64,000 bases of DNA from Gammaproteobacteria bacterium (GTDB lineage: Bacteria; Pseudomonadota; Gammaproteobacteria; Pseudomonadales; Azotimanducaceae). The first letter of the stretch is position 1, and every line of letters starts with the position of its first letter. A program made the translations under genes and the position numbers. The notes under the pieces are model-generated. The model made no database searches. It was given only the letters and a program-made list of their open reading frames with translations, and had not been told where the DNA came from. Location: positions 434,001 to 498,000 of the forward strand of contig JAPOWH010000002.1 of NCBI GenBank assembly GCA_026707735.1, written 5' to 3'. This document shows positions 35,248-43,579 of the stretch, piece by piece.

Positions 35248-36509
35248 TGGCGGAATCGACAGATCGTCAGGGTTTTCTGTCGCGTTGTCGAACGTGGATT
35301 GATGAGCGGTTTCCTTGGACGGATACCGTCGACCGGCACGCAACCAAGTATTACGCGCCAAGAAATTTTAATGTTTGGTACGTATTTGGTGCTCTCTCCT
35401 TCTTTGTATTGCTGCTTCAGCTAGTAACTGGGGTTTGGCTAACCATGTCATACGAGCCCACTGGCGAGGGCGCGTTCGCATCGATCGAATACACGATGCG
35501 AGAGGTCGATTTTGGATGGCTGATCCGATACCTCCATTCTACGGGCGCCTCGGCGTTTTTCGTGGTCGTCTACATCCATATGTTTCGTGGCTTCGCCTAC
35601 GGTTCATATCGCAAACCGCGGGAATTGATCTGGCTAATTGGAATGGGCATCTACCTCGTGCTTATGGCAGAAGGATTCTTCGGCTACCTCCTGCCCTGGG
35701 GCAACATGTCATATTGGGGAGCTCAGGTCATTGTGTCTCTGGTGGGCGCAATTCCATTTTTCGGTCCGGATCTAATGGAGTGGGTACGGGGTGACTTCGT
35801 GATGTCCGAAATCACCTTGAATCGCTTCTTTGCTCTTCATGTGTTTGCGCTGCCTGGCGCGCTGGTGGTTTTGGTGTTTGTGCACATTGTCGCGTTGCAC
35901 CACGTTGGATCCAACAATCCAGATGGCATCGAAATCAAATCGAAAAAGGATGAGAATGGTGTTCCGCTCGATGGCATTCCGTTCCATCCGTACTACACGG
36001 TCCACGATTTTCTTGCAATCGTGGTGTTTTTGATTGTATTTTGCGCAGTGGTGTTTTATGCGCCGGAAATGTTCGGCTACTTCATCGAAAAGCCGAATTT
36101 CGAGATAGCAAATCCAATAAGCACACCAGAGCACATCGCCCCAGTTTGGTATTACACCCCCTTCTATGCAATGTTGCGTGCGGCAACTTTCCCACTGTTT
36201 GGCATTGACGCAAAATTCTGGGGATTGGTTGTGATGGCCGGCGCAATTCTGATTCCAGCGGCATTGCCGTGGCTAGACAAGAGTCCTGTAAGGTCAATTC
36301 GTTACAAGGGCAGAATCTCAAAGCTGATGCTTGCTTTGTTCGTTACGAGTTTCATCGTGCTCGGCTATCTGGGAACTATCCCTCCTTCAGCGTTCGCGAC
36401 GCTATTGGCTCAAATTGGAACCATCGTCTACTTTTCCTATTTCCTTCTTATGCCGTGGTACACGAGAAGAGAAAAGACTAAGCCGGTGCCCGATCGGGTT
36501 ACTGGTTGA
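35247..36509 (+). CDS. petB: Cytochrome b subunit of bc1 complex
   Basis: 420 residues with about eight transmembrane helices. Heme ligands are the paired histidines in YLHSTGASAFF...YIHMFRG (helix B) and LHVFALPG...HIVALHH (helix D). The quinol-oxidation motif reads PVWY (in TPEHIAPVWYYTP) instead of PEWY; the PVWY form is known from beta/gammaproteobacterial cytochrome b and is not a defect. Encodes both quinone sites of complex III. Located between petA and petC in the standard order. Confidence 0.98.
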   Translation: MAESTDRQGFLSRCRTWIDERFPWTDTVDRHATKYYAPRNFNVWYVFGALSFFVLLLQLVTGVWLTMSYEPTGEGAFASIEYTMREVDFGWLIRYLHSTGASAFFVVVYIHMFRGFAYGSYRKPRELIWLIGMGIYLVLMAEGFFGYLLPWGNMSYWGAQVIVSLVGAIPFFGPDLMEWVRGDFVMSEITLNRFFALHVFALPGALVVLVFVHIVALHHVGSNNPDGIEIKSKKDENGVPLDGIPFHPYYTVHDFLAIVVFLIVFCAVVFYAPEMFGYFIEKPNFEIANPISTPEHIAPVWYYTPFYAMLRAATFPLFGIDAKFWGLVVMAGAILIPAALPWLDKSPVRSIRYKGRISKLMLALFVTSFIVLGYLGTIPPSAFATLLAQIGTIVYFSYFLLMPWYTRREKTKPVPDRVTG

Positions 36510-36532
36510 TGTAGGGGCAAGGAGCCGCAACA

Positions 36533-37375
36533 ATGATTCGAACGTTGAAGGGTATTGCTATCGCTATTTCTTGCGTGGCAGGAGCATTGGTCCTCGCAGC
36601 AACGGACTCTTCTTGGGAAATGGAACCCATGAAGCCCGACCTTGACGATGTTGCATCCCTACAACGGGGTCTTGCGCTTTACGCAAACTTTTGCATTGGA
36701 TGCCACTCCTTGCAGTACCAGAGGTATGAACGCACCGCAAACGACCTGGGCGATATCCCTGAAGACTTGATGCTAGACAACATAATCTTCTCGGGACAAG
36801 CCATCGGCGACTACATGACTACATCGATGTCGCAGGAGGATGCTGAAGTTTGGTTTGGAATGGCGCCGCCGGATCTCACCATGGTTACACGGGTTAGAAG
36901 CCCCAAGTGGGTCTACAACTTCTTGAAGACATTCTATAGGGACGACTCAAGAACATACGGCGTGAACAACAAGGTGTTTCCGAACGTTGGAATGCCCCAT
37001 GTTCTCTTGCCTTTGCAAGGGATCACAGAGGAAGTTTGCTACGGCTATCAGTCAATTGAAATTCTGGACCGACTGTTGGAATTCGACGCTGCCGCCGCGG
37101 AAGGCAATGAGGAGTCATTGGATCGCATGCAGGGTCGAGAACCGAATTGCCCAGAAATTAGAACTCTGCCTGGATCTGGACTCTATGACGAGGAGCAATT
37201 TGATCAGGCCGCGTTCGATCTTGCTAATTTCCTACACTATGTGAGCGACCCGACGCGCCAAGAACGCAAGGCTCTTGGTACCTATGTGCTTGCATTCTTG
37301 TTCATATTGTTGGTGCTCGCCTATTTCTTGAATCGCGAGTACTGGAAAGACATACACAACCGAAAATCCAACTAG
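36533..37375 (+). CDS. petC: Cytochrome c1 of bc1 complex
   Basis: 280 residues with a signal sequence (about 1-24), heme-binding CIGCH (about residue 55), an axial methionine region (MAPPDLTMV), and a C-terminal membrane anchor (about 250-270, LGTYVLAFLFILLVLAYFL). Periplasmic electron acceptor of the complex, donating to soluble or membrane cytochrome c. ATG is 23 bp after petB; sspA follows 32 bp later. Confidence 0.97.
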   Translation: MIRTLKGIAIAISCVAGALVLAATDSSWEMEPMKPDLDDVASLQRGLALYANFCIGCHSLQYQRYERTANDLGDIPEDLMLDNIIFSGQAIGDYMTTSMSQEDAEVWFGMAPPDLTMVTRVRSPKWVYNFLKTFYRDDSRTYGVNNKVFPNVGMPHVLLPLQGITEEVCYGYQSIEILDRLLEFDAAAAEGNEESLDRMQGREPNCPEIRTLPGSGLYDEEQFDQAAFDLANFLHYVSDPTRQERKALGTYVLAFLFILLVLAYFLNREYWKDIHNRKSN

Positions 37376-37407
37376 TTTCGCCCCAGGGGCAGAATAGAGG
37401 CTGACGC

Positions 37408-38040
37408 ATGAGCATTTCCGGTCGTCGTACTCCTATGGTGCTGTATTCCACCGGCACCGACCAATATAGTCACAGGGTGCGGCTTGTTCTAGCCGAGAAA
37501 CGAATCTTGGTTGACGAACACTTCATGGACAGGGAGAGTCTTAACCACGATGCTGTGCAAGAGAACCCTCCAGACGAGATCCCAACGCTTGTAGATCGAG
37601 ATCTATTTCTATTCCATAGTCTGGTAATCATGGAGTATCTCGACGAGAGATATCCACACCCACCTCTACTGCCAGTCTATCCCGTCGCGCGAGCCGAGTC
37701 TCGTCTGATGATCCATCGCATTCAGAAGGAGTGGTCGGAACGAGTCGATACACTGACAGGCAAGGGAATCAGAAAGTCCCAACGGGATCGCGCACGTACG
37801 GAACTGCGAGAGAGCATCATTTCCTTTGCGCATGGAGTATCTGAGCAAAAGTTCCTCATGAGCAACGACTTCACCATTGTGGACTGCTGTGCCGCGCCAG
37901 TGCTTTGGAGACTGGAAATGCTAGGAATCAAGTTGCCAACACGTCAGACGCGAAACTTGCGACGCTACATGAACACCGTGTTCTCCCGGGAATCCTTCCG
38001 TGCAAGCCTAAGTGAGGAAGAGGAGGAAATGCGCACTTGA
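37408..38040 (+). CDS. sspA: Stringent starvation protein A (GST-fold, RNA polymerase-associated)
   Basis: 210 residues. GST-like N-domain (MVLYSTGTDQYSHRVRLVLAEK; ENPPDEIPTLVDRD; ESLVIMEYLDERYP-like motif reading HSLVIMEYLDERYPHP) and an all-helical C-domain. SspA lacks glutathione-transferase activity and binds RNA polymerase, affecting stress transcription. ATG start follows GAGG within a good spacing. Last four bases overlap the TTG of sspB. Confidence 0.94.
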   Translation: MSISGRRTPMVLYSTGTDQYSHRVRLVLAEKRILVDEHFMDRESLNHDAVQENPPDEIPTLVDRDLFLFHSLVIMEYLDERYPHPPLLPVYPVARAESRLMIHRIQKEWSERVDTLTGKGIRKSQRDRARTELRESIISFAHGVSEQKFLMSNDFTIVDCCAAPVLWRLEMLGIKLPTRQTRNLRRYMNTVFSRESFRASLSEEEEEMRT

Positions 38041-38429
38041 CGTCTTTTCGATGGTATTTGGTCGATGCGTTGATTCGATGGCTGGTGGACAATGGGTGCG
38101 TGCCCCATATCGTCATCCAATGTGACCTGCCTGATGTCGAGGTACCGCAGGAATACGTCAAGGACAATCGATTGGTGCTCAATGTCTCGGGGCAGGCTGT
38201 CAGCAATTTTTCGTTGGGTCCGCACGGCATCGATTTTGATGCCAGATTTGATGGCGTCCCGCGTCATGTGCATGCTCCTGCTGGAGCAATTGTTAGCGTT
38301 CACGCTAAGGGAAGCACAGTTGGCGTAAACCTAGAACCAGAGCTGCCGGATGCCGAGGAGAAAACAACGCCGACCCAGCGAACGAAGAGAGCACGCGATT
38401 CGCGACCCAAGCTGACGATTGTGGAATAG
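38037..38429 (+). CDS. sspB: ClpXP adaptor SspB
   Basis: 130 residues from a TTG overlapping the sspA stop (TTGA). The N-terminal substrate-binding domain is recognisable from YLVDALIRWLVDNG, LPDVEVPQEYV, LVLNVSGQAV and the C-terminal half of the fold. After a linker the chain ends RPKLTIVE, matching the ClpX-docking tail of SspB. It delivers ssrA-tagged and other substrates to ClpXP. Confidence 0.95.
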   Translation: MTSFRWYLVDALIRWLVDNGCVPHIVIQCDLPDVEVPQEYVKDNRLVLNVSGQAVSNFSLGPHGIDFDARFDGVPRHVHAPAGAIVSVHAKGSTVGVNLEPELPDAEEKTTPTQRTKRARDSRPKLTIVE

Positions 38430-38472
38430 ATTTGCGCACGTGTAGGAATGGGCCACTCAACTGAAGTAGCGG

Positions 38473-39039
38473 TCAGTCTAGGTAGTCGAAAACTTTGACT
38501 ACCTTGCTTACGCCGCGTATGTAGCGAACCGCCTCGGCTACGGCATCGCCCTCTCGTCGTGTTACAACGCCGATCAAATAAACGATGCCCTTATCCACCA
38601 CTAGATCGAGCTGATCATTGCTGACGTTGGCCAAGTCCGAGATCTTTCTTCTTGCGGTTGCCGCGATGAACGAGTCTGCGGTGCGTCCGACTACGGTACG
38701 TACGTCCCCTGTTGAGATTTCGTTTTGGACAGCTCGCAGGTGTTGGACCTCTGAAGCAGCCTGACCTGCAATGGCTTTGCGTTCTTCAGTAGCCAATTGG
38801 CCGGTTAGCAGCACAATGCGACTATGCACTGAAACCCGAACTCTTTCATCCTCCAATTGCCCTAGAGACTCGAAGACTGCTGCCTTAACCATCCGTGCCA
38901 GAACAACATCATCCATGTATTCTCCTGGCGAGCGTAGGTCTTCGCGCACCGTTGTCGATGAGCATCCAAGATTGGCAAGTGCTAATACAAAGGCAAGCGC
39001 ACAAAACGCTCCAACGATTCGAGTGTGTTTGGTGGTCAT
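38473..39039 (-). CDS. dolP: BON-domain lipoprotein DolP (YraP-like)
   Basis: 188 residues with a lipobox LANLGC (Cys about residue 26) after a hydrophobic signal. Two BON domains: about 48-115 (the VRVSVHSRIVLLTGQ motif) and about 120-187 (LDLVVDKGIVYLIGVV). DolP localises to the division site and outer-membrane region and supports envelope integrity. It lies 8 bp behind lpoA in the same orientation, as in E. coli and Pseudomonas, except that yraN and diaA/gmhA, normally between them, are absent. Confidence 0.9.
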   Translation of the reverse strand: MTTKHTRIVGAFCALAFVLALANLGCSSTTVREDLRSPGEYMDDVVLARMVKAAVFESLGQLEDERVRVSVHSRIVLLTGQLATEERKAIAGQAASEVQHLRAVQNEISTGDVRTVVGRTADSFIAATARRKISDLANVSNDQLDLVVDKGIVYLIGVVTRREGDAVAEAVRYIRGVSKVVKVFDYLD

Positions 39040-39047
39040 GCGAGTTG

Positions 39048-40862
39048 CTACAACAGTGATCTGAGTACGTCAGTCGGCTTATCCACGGGAATCGCAGGCA
39101 CAAGTTCTTGATTGTCTACCATGCCCCAAACTGGTCGACGTGTAAGTACTCCCTGCTGATTGACAGATAGTACGCCGGTTAGACCAAAAACTGAATAACC
39201 ACGCTCAAGAGATTGGATGTTCAAAGCGACTTTGTATGCGTCGGAACCGAACGCATACAGGGGAAAGAGCAAATCCGACTCAGTGAACGATACCTGCATT
39301 TCTTCCGTCAGCGGCGTGCTGTAGAGGTTTGCAGGAATGCTGGTATACAACGTTCCGTTGGCGTATTCTGCTTCAAGTTGCCTGTTTCTGAACGTAGGTT
39401 CCGCAACTAACAATGGCAAGCCCCCGGCAAAGTGGTAGTGCAATGCTGCGGTTAGCGACGCGAATTCCGGGTGGTCCACCAATGCAACGACAGCATCCAC
39501 GTCGTGTCTCCTTCGTGGTGTGAATTCGAGGTTCCCAATTTTCGTTTCGAGAGCTTCGTGGCGTCGGTTGCTTTGGCCGACGTAAAGGATTTCGGCCGTG
39601 TCTTCGGTTATCTCCGCAAGATTGTTTAATACCGTTTCGTCAACAATCTGCATGTGGGGGCTCATCACGCTCTTGAGCCACACCGATGCGCGTGCGGACC
39701 AGTAGTTGCCGCCAATGAAAAGTAGAACTTTTCTTGCTCTCATGGCGTTCAACTTCTCAACGATTTGCACGACGTCGTCTTCGACCGCAATGGCCAATTG
39801 CAATGACCTCGCATTGTTTACTGGAGCGTTAGCAACTCTATTGAGAGCTATAGTAGGCACGGGCAAGGAATCTCCTTGGACCACTGCGCGAACTCGGTCT
39901 TTGTCCAGAGGACCAACGATCGCATCTGCGCCCTCTGTAATGGCCTTATCTACGAGCTTCAATATGTCGGATTGTTCAGTGTCGTAGACCTTAACATTGA
40001 CCCCGCCAACAGTCTGCAAATGAAAGAGGTGCGTGCTCAGGAATCCATTGCGAATCGCTCGGGCGGCACTGGATAGTGGGCCCGATTGGGGAAGAAGCAG
40101 TGCTATATTGGTCGCGTTTCTTGCACGAAGCTGGAAGTGCTCCGGCGGATGCATCGAGGCCAAATGATCTGGGTGGCTCTCTCTCCAGTCGCTAAACATG
40201 AGGTTTCGTTGTGATTGCGATACCGCGTCCCTGGCGATCTTTCCGAGGGCCCACCAGCCCTTGGCCGGTTCGGATAGTGTTGCGTCTTGCGCATCGCTAC
40301 GATAGATGCACCAGTCTGTCAAGACATCCCATACCCGACGCGACCATTCCTGCCTGTCATGCAGGCCTACAGGAATGAAAGTCACAAGTTCGTGAATGGA
40401 TTCTTCGCAATTCCCCGCAGTCGAGAACGCATGCGCCTTGAGAGCGGCAAGCGCGGCCGTTTCGTTGTAGTTCGTGGGAGTCAATCGTTGCATGGAATTG
40501 AGCCCCTTCTGCGGATCGTCGTAGAAAAGTATTGCTGCGTGAAGAAATTGCTGGCGGAAGGAGCCTTCGTTTCCGAAGTCAGCAGGTTGGATTTGACTCA
40601 GGTGACTTCTAATAAACGCCTTGGCGTCGTCGAGGTTCCCATTGGAATAAAGTACGCTAGTCCCGTCGAGGATCTGAATCAGCGGGTCTGCTCGCAGTCC
40701 TTTTCGTGATGGTGACGAGGCTTGTCCGTTTACGCTAACTGGCGAGGATCCTTCCGTTGGAATTCGGTGCGATGTGCTTTGGCAACCGATGCCGAACATC
40801 ATGAGAGCCATACAGCAAATGCAGAGGGCTGCAATGACGGGACGTTTGTTTGTAGTTGCCAT
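39048..40862 (-). CDS. lpoA: Penicillin-binding protein activator LpoA
   Basis: About 604 residues from ATG 40862 (an ATG two codons upstream at 40868 is possible). Lipobox FGIGC with Cys at about residue 27 after a hydrophobic signal peptide. The N-terminal part is helical TPR-like; the C-terminal half (from about residue 250) is a periplasmic-binding-protein fold with NIALLLPQSGPLSSAARAIRNG. LpoA activates PBP1a from the outer membrane. The open frame runs on to 41240 but lies antisense to rsmI. The start falls inside the 5' end of rsmI on the other strand. Confidence 0.9.
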   Translation of the reverse strand: MATTNKRPVIAALCICCMALMMFGIGCQSTSHRIPTEGSSPVSVNGQASSPSRKGLRADPLIQILDGTSVLYSNGNLDDAKAFIRSHLSQIQPADFGNEGSFRQQFLHAAILFYDDPQKGLNSMQRLTPTNYNETAALAALKAHAFSTAGNCEESIHELVTFIPVGLHDRQEWSRRVWDVLTDWCIYRSDAQDATLSEPAKGWWALGKIARDAVSQSQRNLMFSDWRESHPDHLASMHPPEHFQLRARNATNIALLLPQSGPLSSAARAIRNGFLSTHLFHLQTVGGVNVKVYDTEQSDILKLVDKAITEGADAIVGPLDKDRVRAVVQGDSLPVPTIALNRVANAPVNNARSLQLAIAVEDDVVQIVEKLNAMRARKVLLFIGGNYWSARASVWLKSVMSPHMQIVDETVLNNLAEITEDTAEILYVGQSNRRHEALETKIGNLEFTPRRRHDVDAVVALVDHPEFASLTAALHYHFAGGLPLLVAEPTFRNRQLEAEYANGTLYTSIPANLYSTPLTEEMQVSFTESDLLFPLYAFGSDAYKVALNIQSLERGYSVFGLTGVLSVNQQGVLTRRPVWGMVDNQELVPAIPVDKPTDVLRSLL

Positions 40863-41676
40863 ACACATTGGAAACACGGAAGACTTGACCGCTCGATCAG
40901 TGAGAATTCTCCGCAACGCGTCGCGAATCGCCTGTGAAAGTTTGTCTCGCGCGAAGATACTATTGAAACACTTGGACATACCCTTCAACAAGAGTAGCCT
41001 AATCGTTCTAAAGGACGTCCACGAAGATGCGGGCACTTCGCAGGTTTTGCGTGCACTGGACGCTGGGCATGAAGTCGCGCTTGTGGTCGATGCGGGAACT
41101 CCGCTCATATCGGATCCAGGTTTCCGCGTGGTTAGGGAAACCCATTCGCGTGGTATAGCCACAACTCCCGTTCCTGGAGCAAGCTCTCTGACCGCGCTCG
41201 CGTCGGTTTCTCCCATTCCTCTCAATACATTCAAGTTCATTGGTTTTCTTCGTTCAAGAGGGGAAGCTAAGCGATCTCAGCTGGCGGACATTGGCGATTC
41301 GCAAGTTCCTACCATCTTCTTCGAGACATCGAAGCGTGTACTTGCAACTTTGCGTACGTGGATCGACTTAGGCTTCGGAAACCGCGAAGTATTTCTGGGA
41401 AGGGAATTGACGAAGACTCATGAAGAGTTGCTCTATGGGTCAGTCGCGGACGTTTGCAGAAAACTTGAGAACCGTCCCCAAGTTTTGGGCGAGTTTGTAG
41501 GTGTGCTAGCGGAATCCACAGTCGAGATCAAGACTCTAGAGGCTGATTCGCTGATCAGGGAATTGCTGCCACATGTCAAGCCTGCCCAAATTGCGCGGAT
41601 CGTAGCAAACGTGACCAGCTTGCCGCGGGACGAAGCCTATTTGCGTACGACCGAATTGCGCGAAAGATTGTCGTAG
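40834..41676 (+). CDS. rsmI: 16S rRNA (cytidine1402-2'-O)-methyltransferase
   Basis: 280 residues from ATG 40834, with GAGGG upstream; the frame is open from 40774 but the extra 20 residues are not conserved. SAM-dependent tetrapyrrole-methylase fold: RLFVVAIHIGNTEDLT (normally TPIGN), VVDAGTPLISDPGFRVVR (about 84-101) and PVPGASSLTALASVS (about 113-127). It 2'-O-methylates C1402 with RsmH. The first motif and the CESLSRAK stretch are unusual for the family but the SAM-binding core is intact. Head-to-head with lpoA; the two coding regions overlap by about 29 bp. Confidence 0.9.
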   Translation: MTGRLFVVAIHIGNTEDLTARSVRILRNASRIACESLSRAKILLKHLDIPFNKSSLIVLKDVHEDAGTSQVLRALDAGHEVALVVDAGTPLISDPGFRVVRETHSRGIATTPVPGASSLTALASVSPIPLNTFKFIGFLRSRGEAKRSQLADIGDSQVPTIFFETSKRVLATLRTWIDLGFGNREVFLGRELTKTHEELLYGSVADVCRKLENRPQVLGEFVGVLAESTVEIKTLEADSLIRELLPHVKPAQIARIVANVTSLPRDEAYLRTTELRERLS

Positions 41677-41684
41677 TATGTGTA

Positions 41685-42029
<345 letters not shown>

Positions 42030-42354
42030 ACCATCCCTACACGATCGGCAGAGAGTCCTGTGTTTGTACCCGTGAGTTCAAAGGACAACCGTGTAGTCCA
42101 ACCCGATTTGCGTGTTGAATGCAATTGGCTTGCGCAAACGAATCTATCGTTGATTGACTGGATTTCCTAGTGGCTGCTAGATTGTTGTTTAGATTCGAAT
42201 AATTGGGTATTATTGTTTTCGTCCGTATGGGATGTCAAGGAATGACTGAACCTACTGACGCGATTGATACGTGAATTCGAAAGAATGGAGGCAATGTGCG
42301 GATTTCACGTGGGTCTATCGCATCCGGATCCTACAAACGCGATGCGAGTAGACC
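42030..42354. other. Intergenic region before rsmH; position normally occupied by mraZ
   Basis: 325 bp, no open frame of useful length. Most relatives have mraZ here. I find no MraZ-like remnant and no run of the GTGGG-type repeats of MraZ boxes. The promoter of the division cluster must lie in this stretch. Confidence 0.55.
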
Positions 42355-43266
42355 ATGCCAGTAACGCACACGCCGGTACTGGTTGAAGAAACTCTTGCGG
42401 CCACAGTGGTCAACACTGGTGGATCCTACCTCGATGCCACCTTCGGTACAGGGGGACACACTAGGGCCATTCTTCAGCAACTTGACGACGACGCCCGGGT
42501 TCTTGCAATGGATCGAGATCCAGAAGCCGTTGACTGCGCTCGTGAATTGGCGGAAGAAGACAGCCGGGTCACTCATGCAAAGGGGTGTTTCAGCGACATA
42601 AAGCAAGTTGCGCAGGACCACGATTTCCCCCAATTCGATGGAATTCTGATGGATCTTGGCGTTTCGTCAGCGCAGTTGGCCAACTCGGACCGGGGTTTCA
42701 GTTTTCAGAGCGACGGTCCGCTCGACATGCGGATGGATCCTTCAGCTGGGATGACCGCTGCTGAGTGGCTCAACACCGCGTCATTCGTCGAGCTTGTCAG
42801 CGTTTTCAAGCGATACGGCGAAGAAAGAAATGCTCGGCCGATTGCACGAGCTATTGCCAATGCCCGCCCGGTTCAATCCACGTCACAGCTTGTGGATGTA
42901 ATCCAGGGCGGTTCGCGGACAGTTGACAGGCGAAAGCATGTCGCGACACGAATCTTCCAAGCGGTACGCATCCGAATCAACGATGAAATCAATGAGCTAA
43001 GAAAAGGGCTACGCAGCGCGTTCGAGCTCATGGCAATGAACTCGCGACTTGCTGTCATCACATTTCATAGTCTCGAGCACCGGGAAGTACGGCGGCAGTT
43101 CACGGAGTGGACGACAAAGTCTGTTCCCCATCGGATGCCTGTCCGCGGGACCAACGAAGGCCCGCTGAAAACGGTCGTGAAAGGCAAGCGAGCTTCCCGA
43201 ACAGAAATTGAGAGCAACATTCGTGCAAGATCCGCGATGTTGCAGGTGGTCGAACGTGTCCGCTAA
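42355..43266 (+). CDS. rsmH: 16S rRNA (cytosine1402-N4)-methyltransferase
   Basis: 303 residues. MraW-family motifs: HTPVLVEETL at the N-terminus, YLDATFGTGGHT (SAM-binding, about 25-36), MDRDPEAVD, LMDLGVSSAQL (about 98), RGFSFQSDGPLDMRMD and ITFHSLEHREVRR. It N4-methylates C1402, the same nucleotide as RsmI. First gene of the dcw cluster here, since mraZ is missing. Confidence 0.97.
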   Translation: MPVTHTPVLVEETLAATVVNTGGSYLDATFGTGGHTRAILQQLDDDARVLAMDRDPEAVDCARELAEEDSRVTHAKGCFSDIKQVAQDHDFPQFDGILMDLGVSSAQLANSDRGFSFQSDGPLDMRMDPSAGMTAAEWLNTASFVELVSVFKRYGEERNARPIARAIANARPVQSTSQLVDVIQGGSRTVDRRKHVATRIFQAVRIRINDEINELRKGLRSAFELMAMNSRLAVITFHSLEHREVRRQFTEWTTKSVPHRMPVRGTNEGPLKTVVKGKRASRTEIESNIRARSAMLQVVERVR

Positions 43267-43579
43267 GAAGACGACCGCCAAGGGAAAGTCGGTATGGCTG
43301 CCATCTTCAATGTGGTGGGTTTTTTGGGTGTTTCTGCTCGTTTCAGTTTCGGTTACCGGATTTCTTGTACTAAATCAAGTTCGCGACTATCAGCGGCTTG
43401 ATGTTCAGTTGGAGCAGCTTCGCGTACAACAAGAGGAACTGCTTTCTGAATTTACTCGATTGCAGATTGAGCGAGGTAGTGAGGCTTCACTTGAGCGCGT
43501 GGTAAATGTCGCAACTTCTGACATGGGTATGAAATTTCCGACCGAAGTAGTTACCGTCAAGACAGATGGCGAAGAATGA
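43256..43579 (+). CDS. ftsL: Cell division protein FtsL
   Basis: About 107 residues from a GTG at 43256 overlapping the end of rsmH by 11 bp; the frame's earlier ATG at 43208 lies well inside rsmH. A short cytoplasmic tail, one transmembrane helix (about residues 17-38, WWVFWVFLLVSVSVTGFLVL) and a periplasmic coiled coil with leucine spacing (LDVQLEQLRVQQEELLSEFTRLQ) match FtsL. It forms the FtsQLB complex of the divisome. Sequence conservation in this family is low, so position is part of the evidence. Confidence 0.88.
   Translation: MSAKKTTAKGKSVWLPSSMWWVFWVFLLVSVSVTGFLVLNQVRDYQRLDVQLEQLRVQQEELLSEFTRLQIERGSEASLERVVNVATSDMGMKFPTEVVTVKTDGEE

Noticed and set aside
40863..41240. N-terminal extension of lpoA running through rsmI
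   Set aside because: The frame stays open antisense to rsmI, but the signal peptide and lipobox mark the true start near 40862.
42030..42354. MraZ-box array upstream of rsmH
   Set aside because: Only isolated GTGGG-type triplets occur; there is no repeated spaced set.
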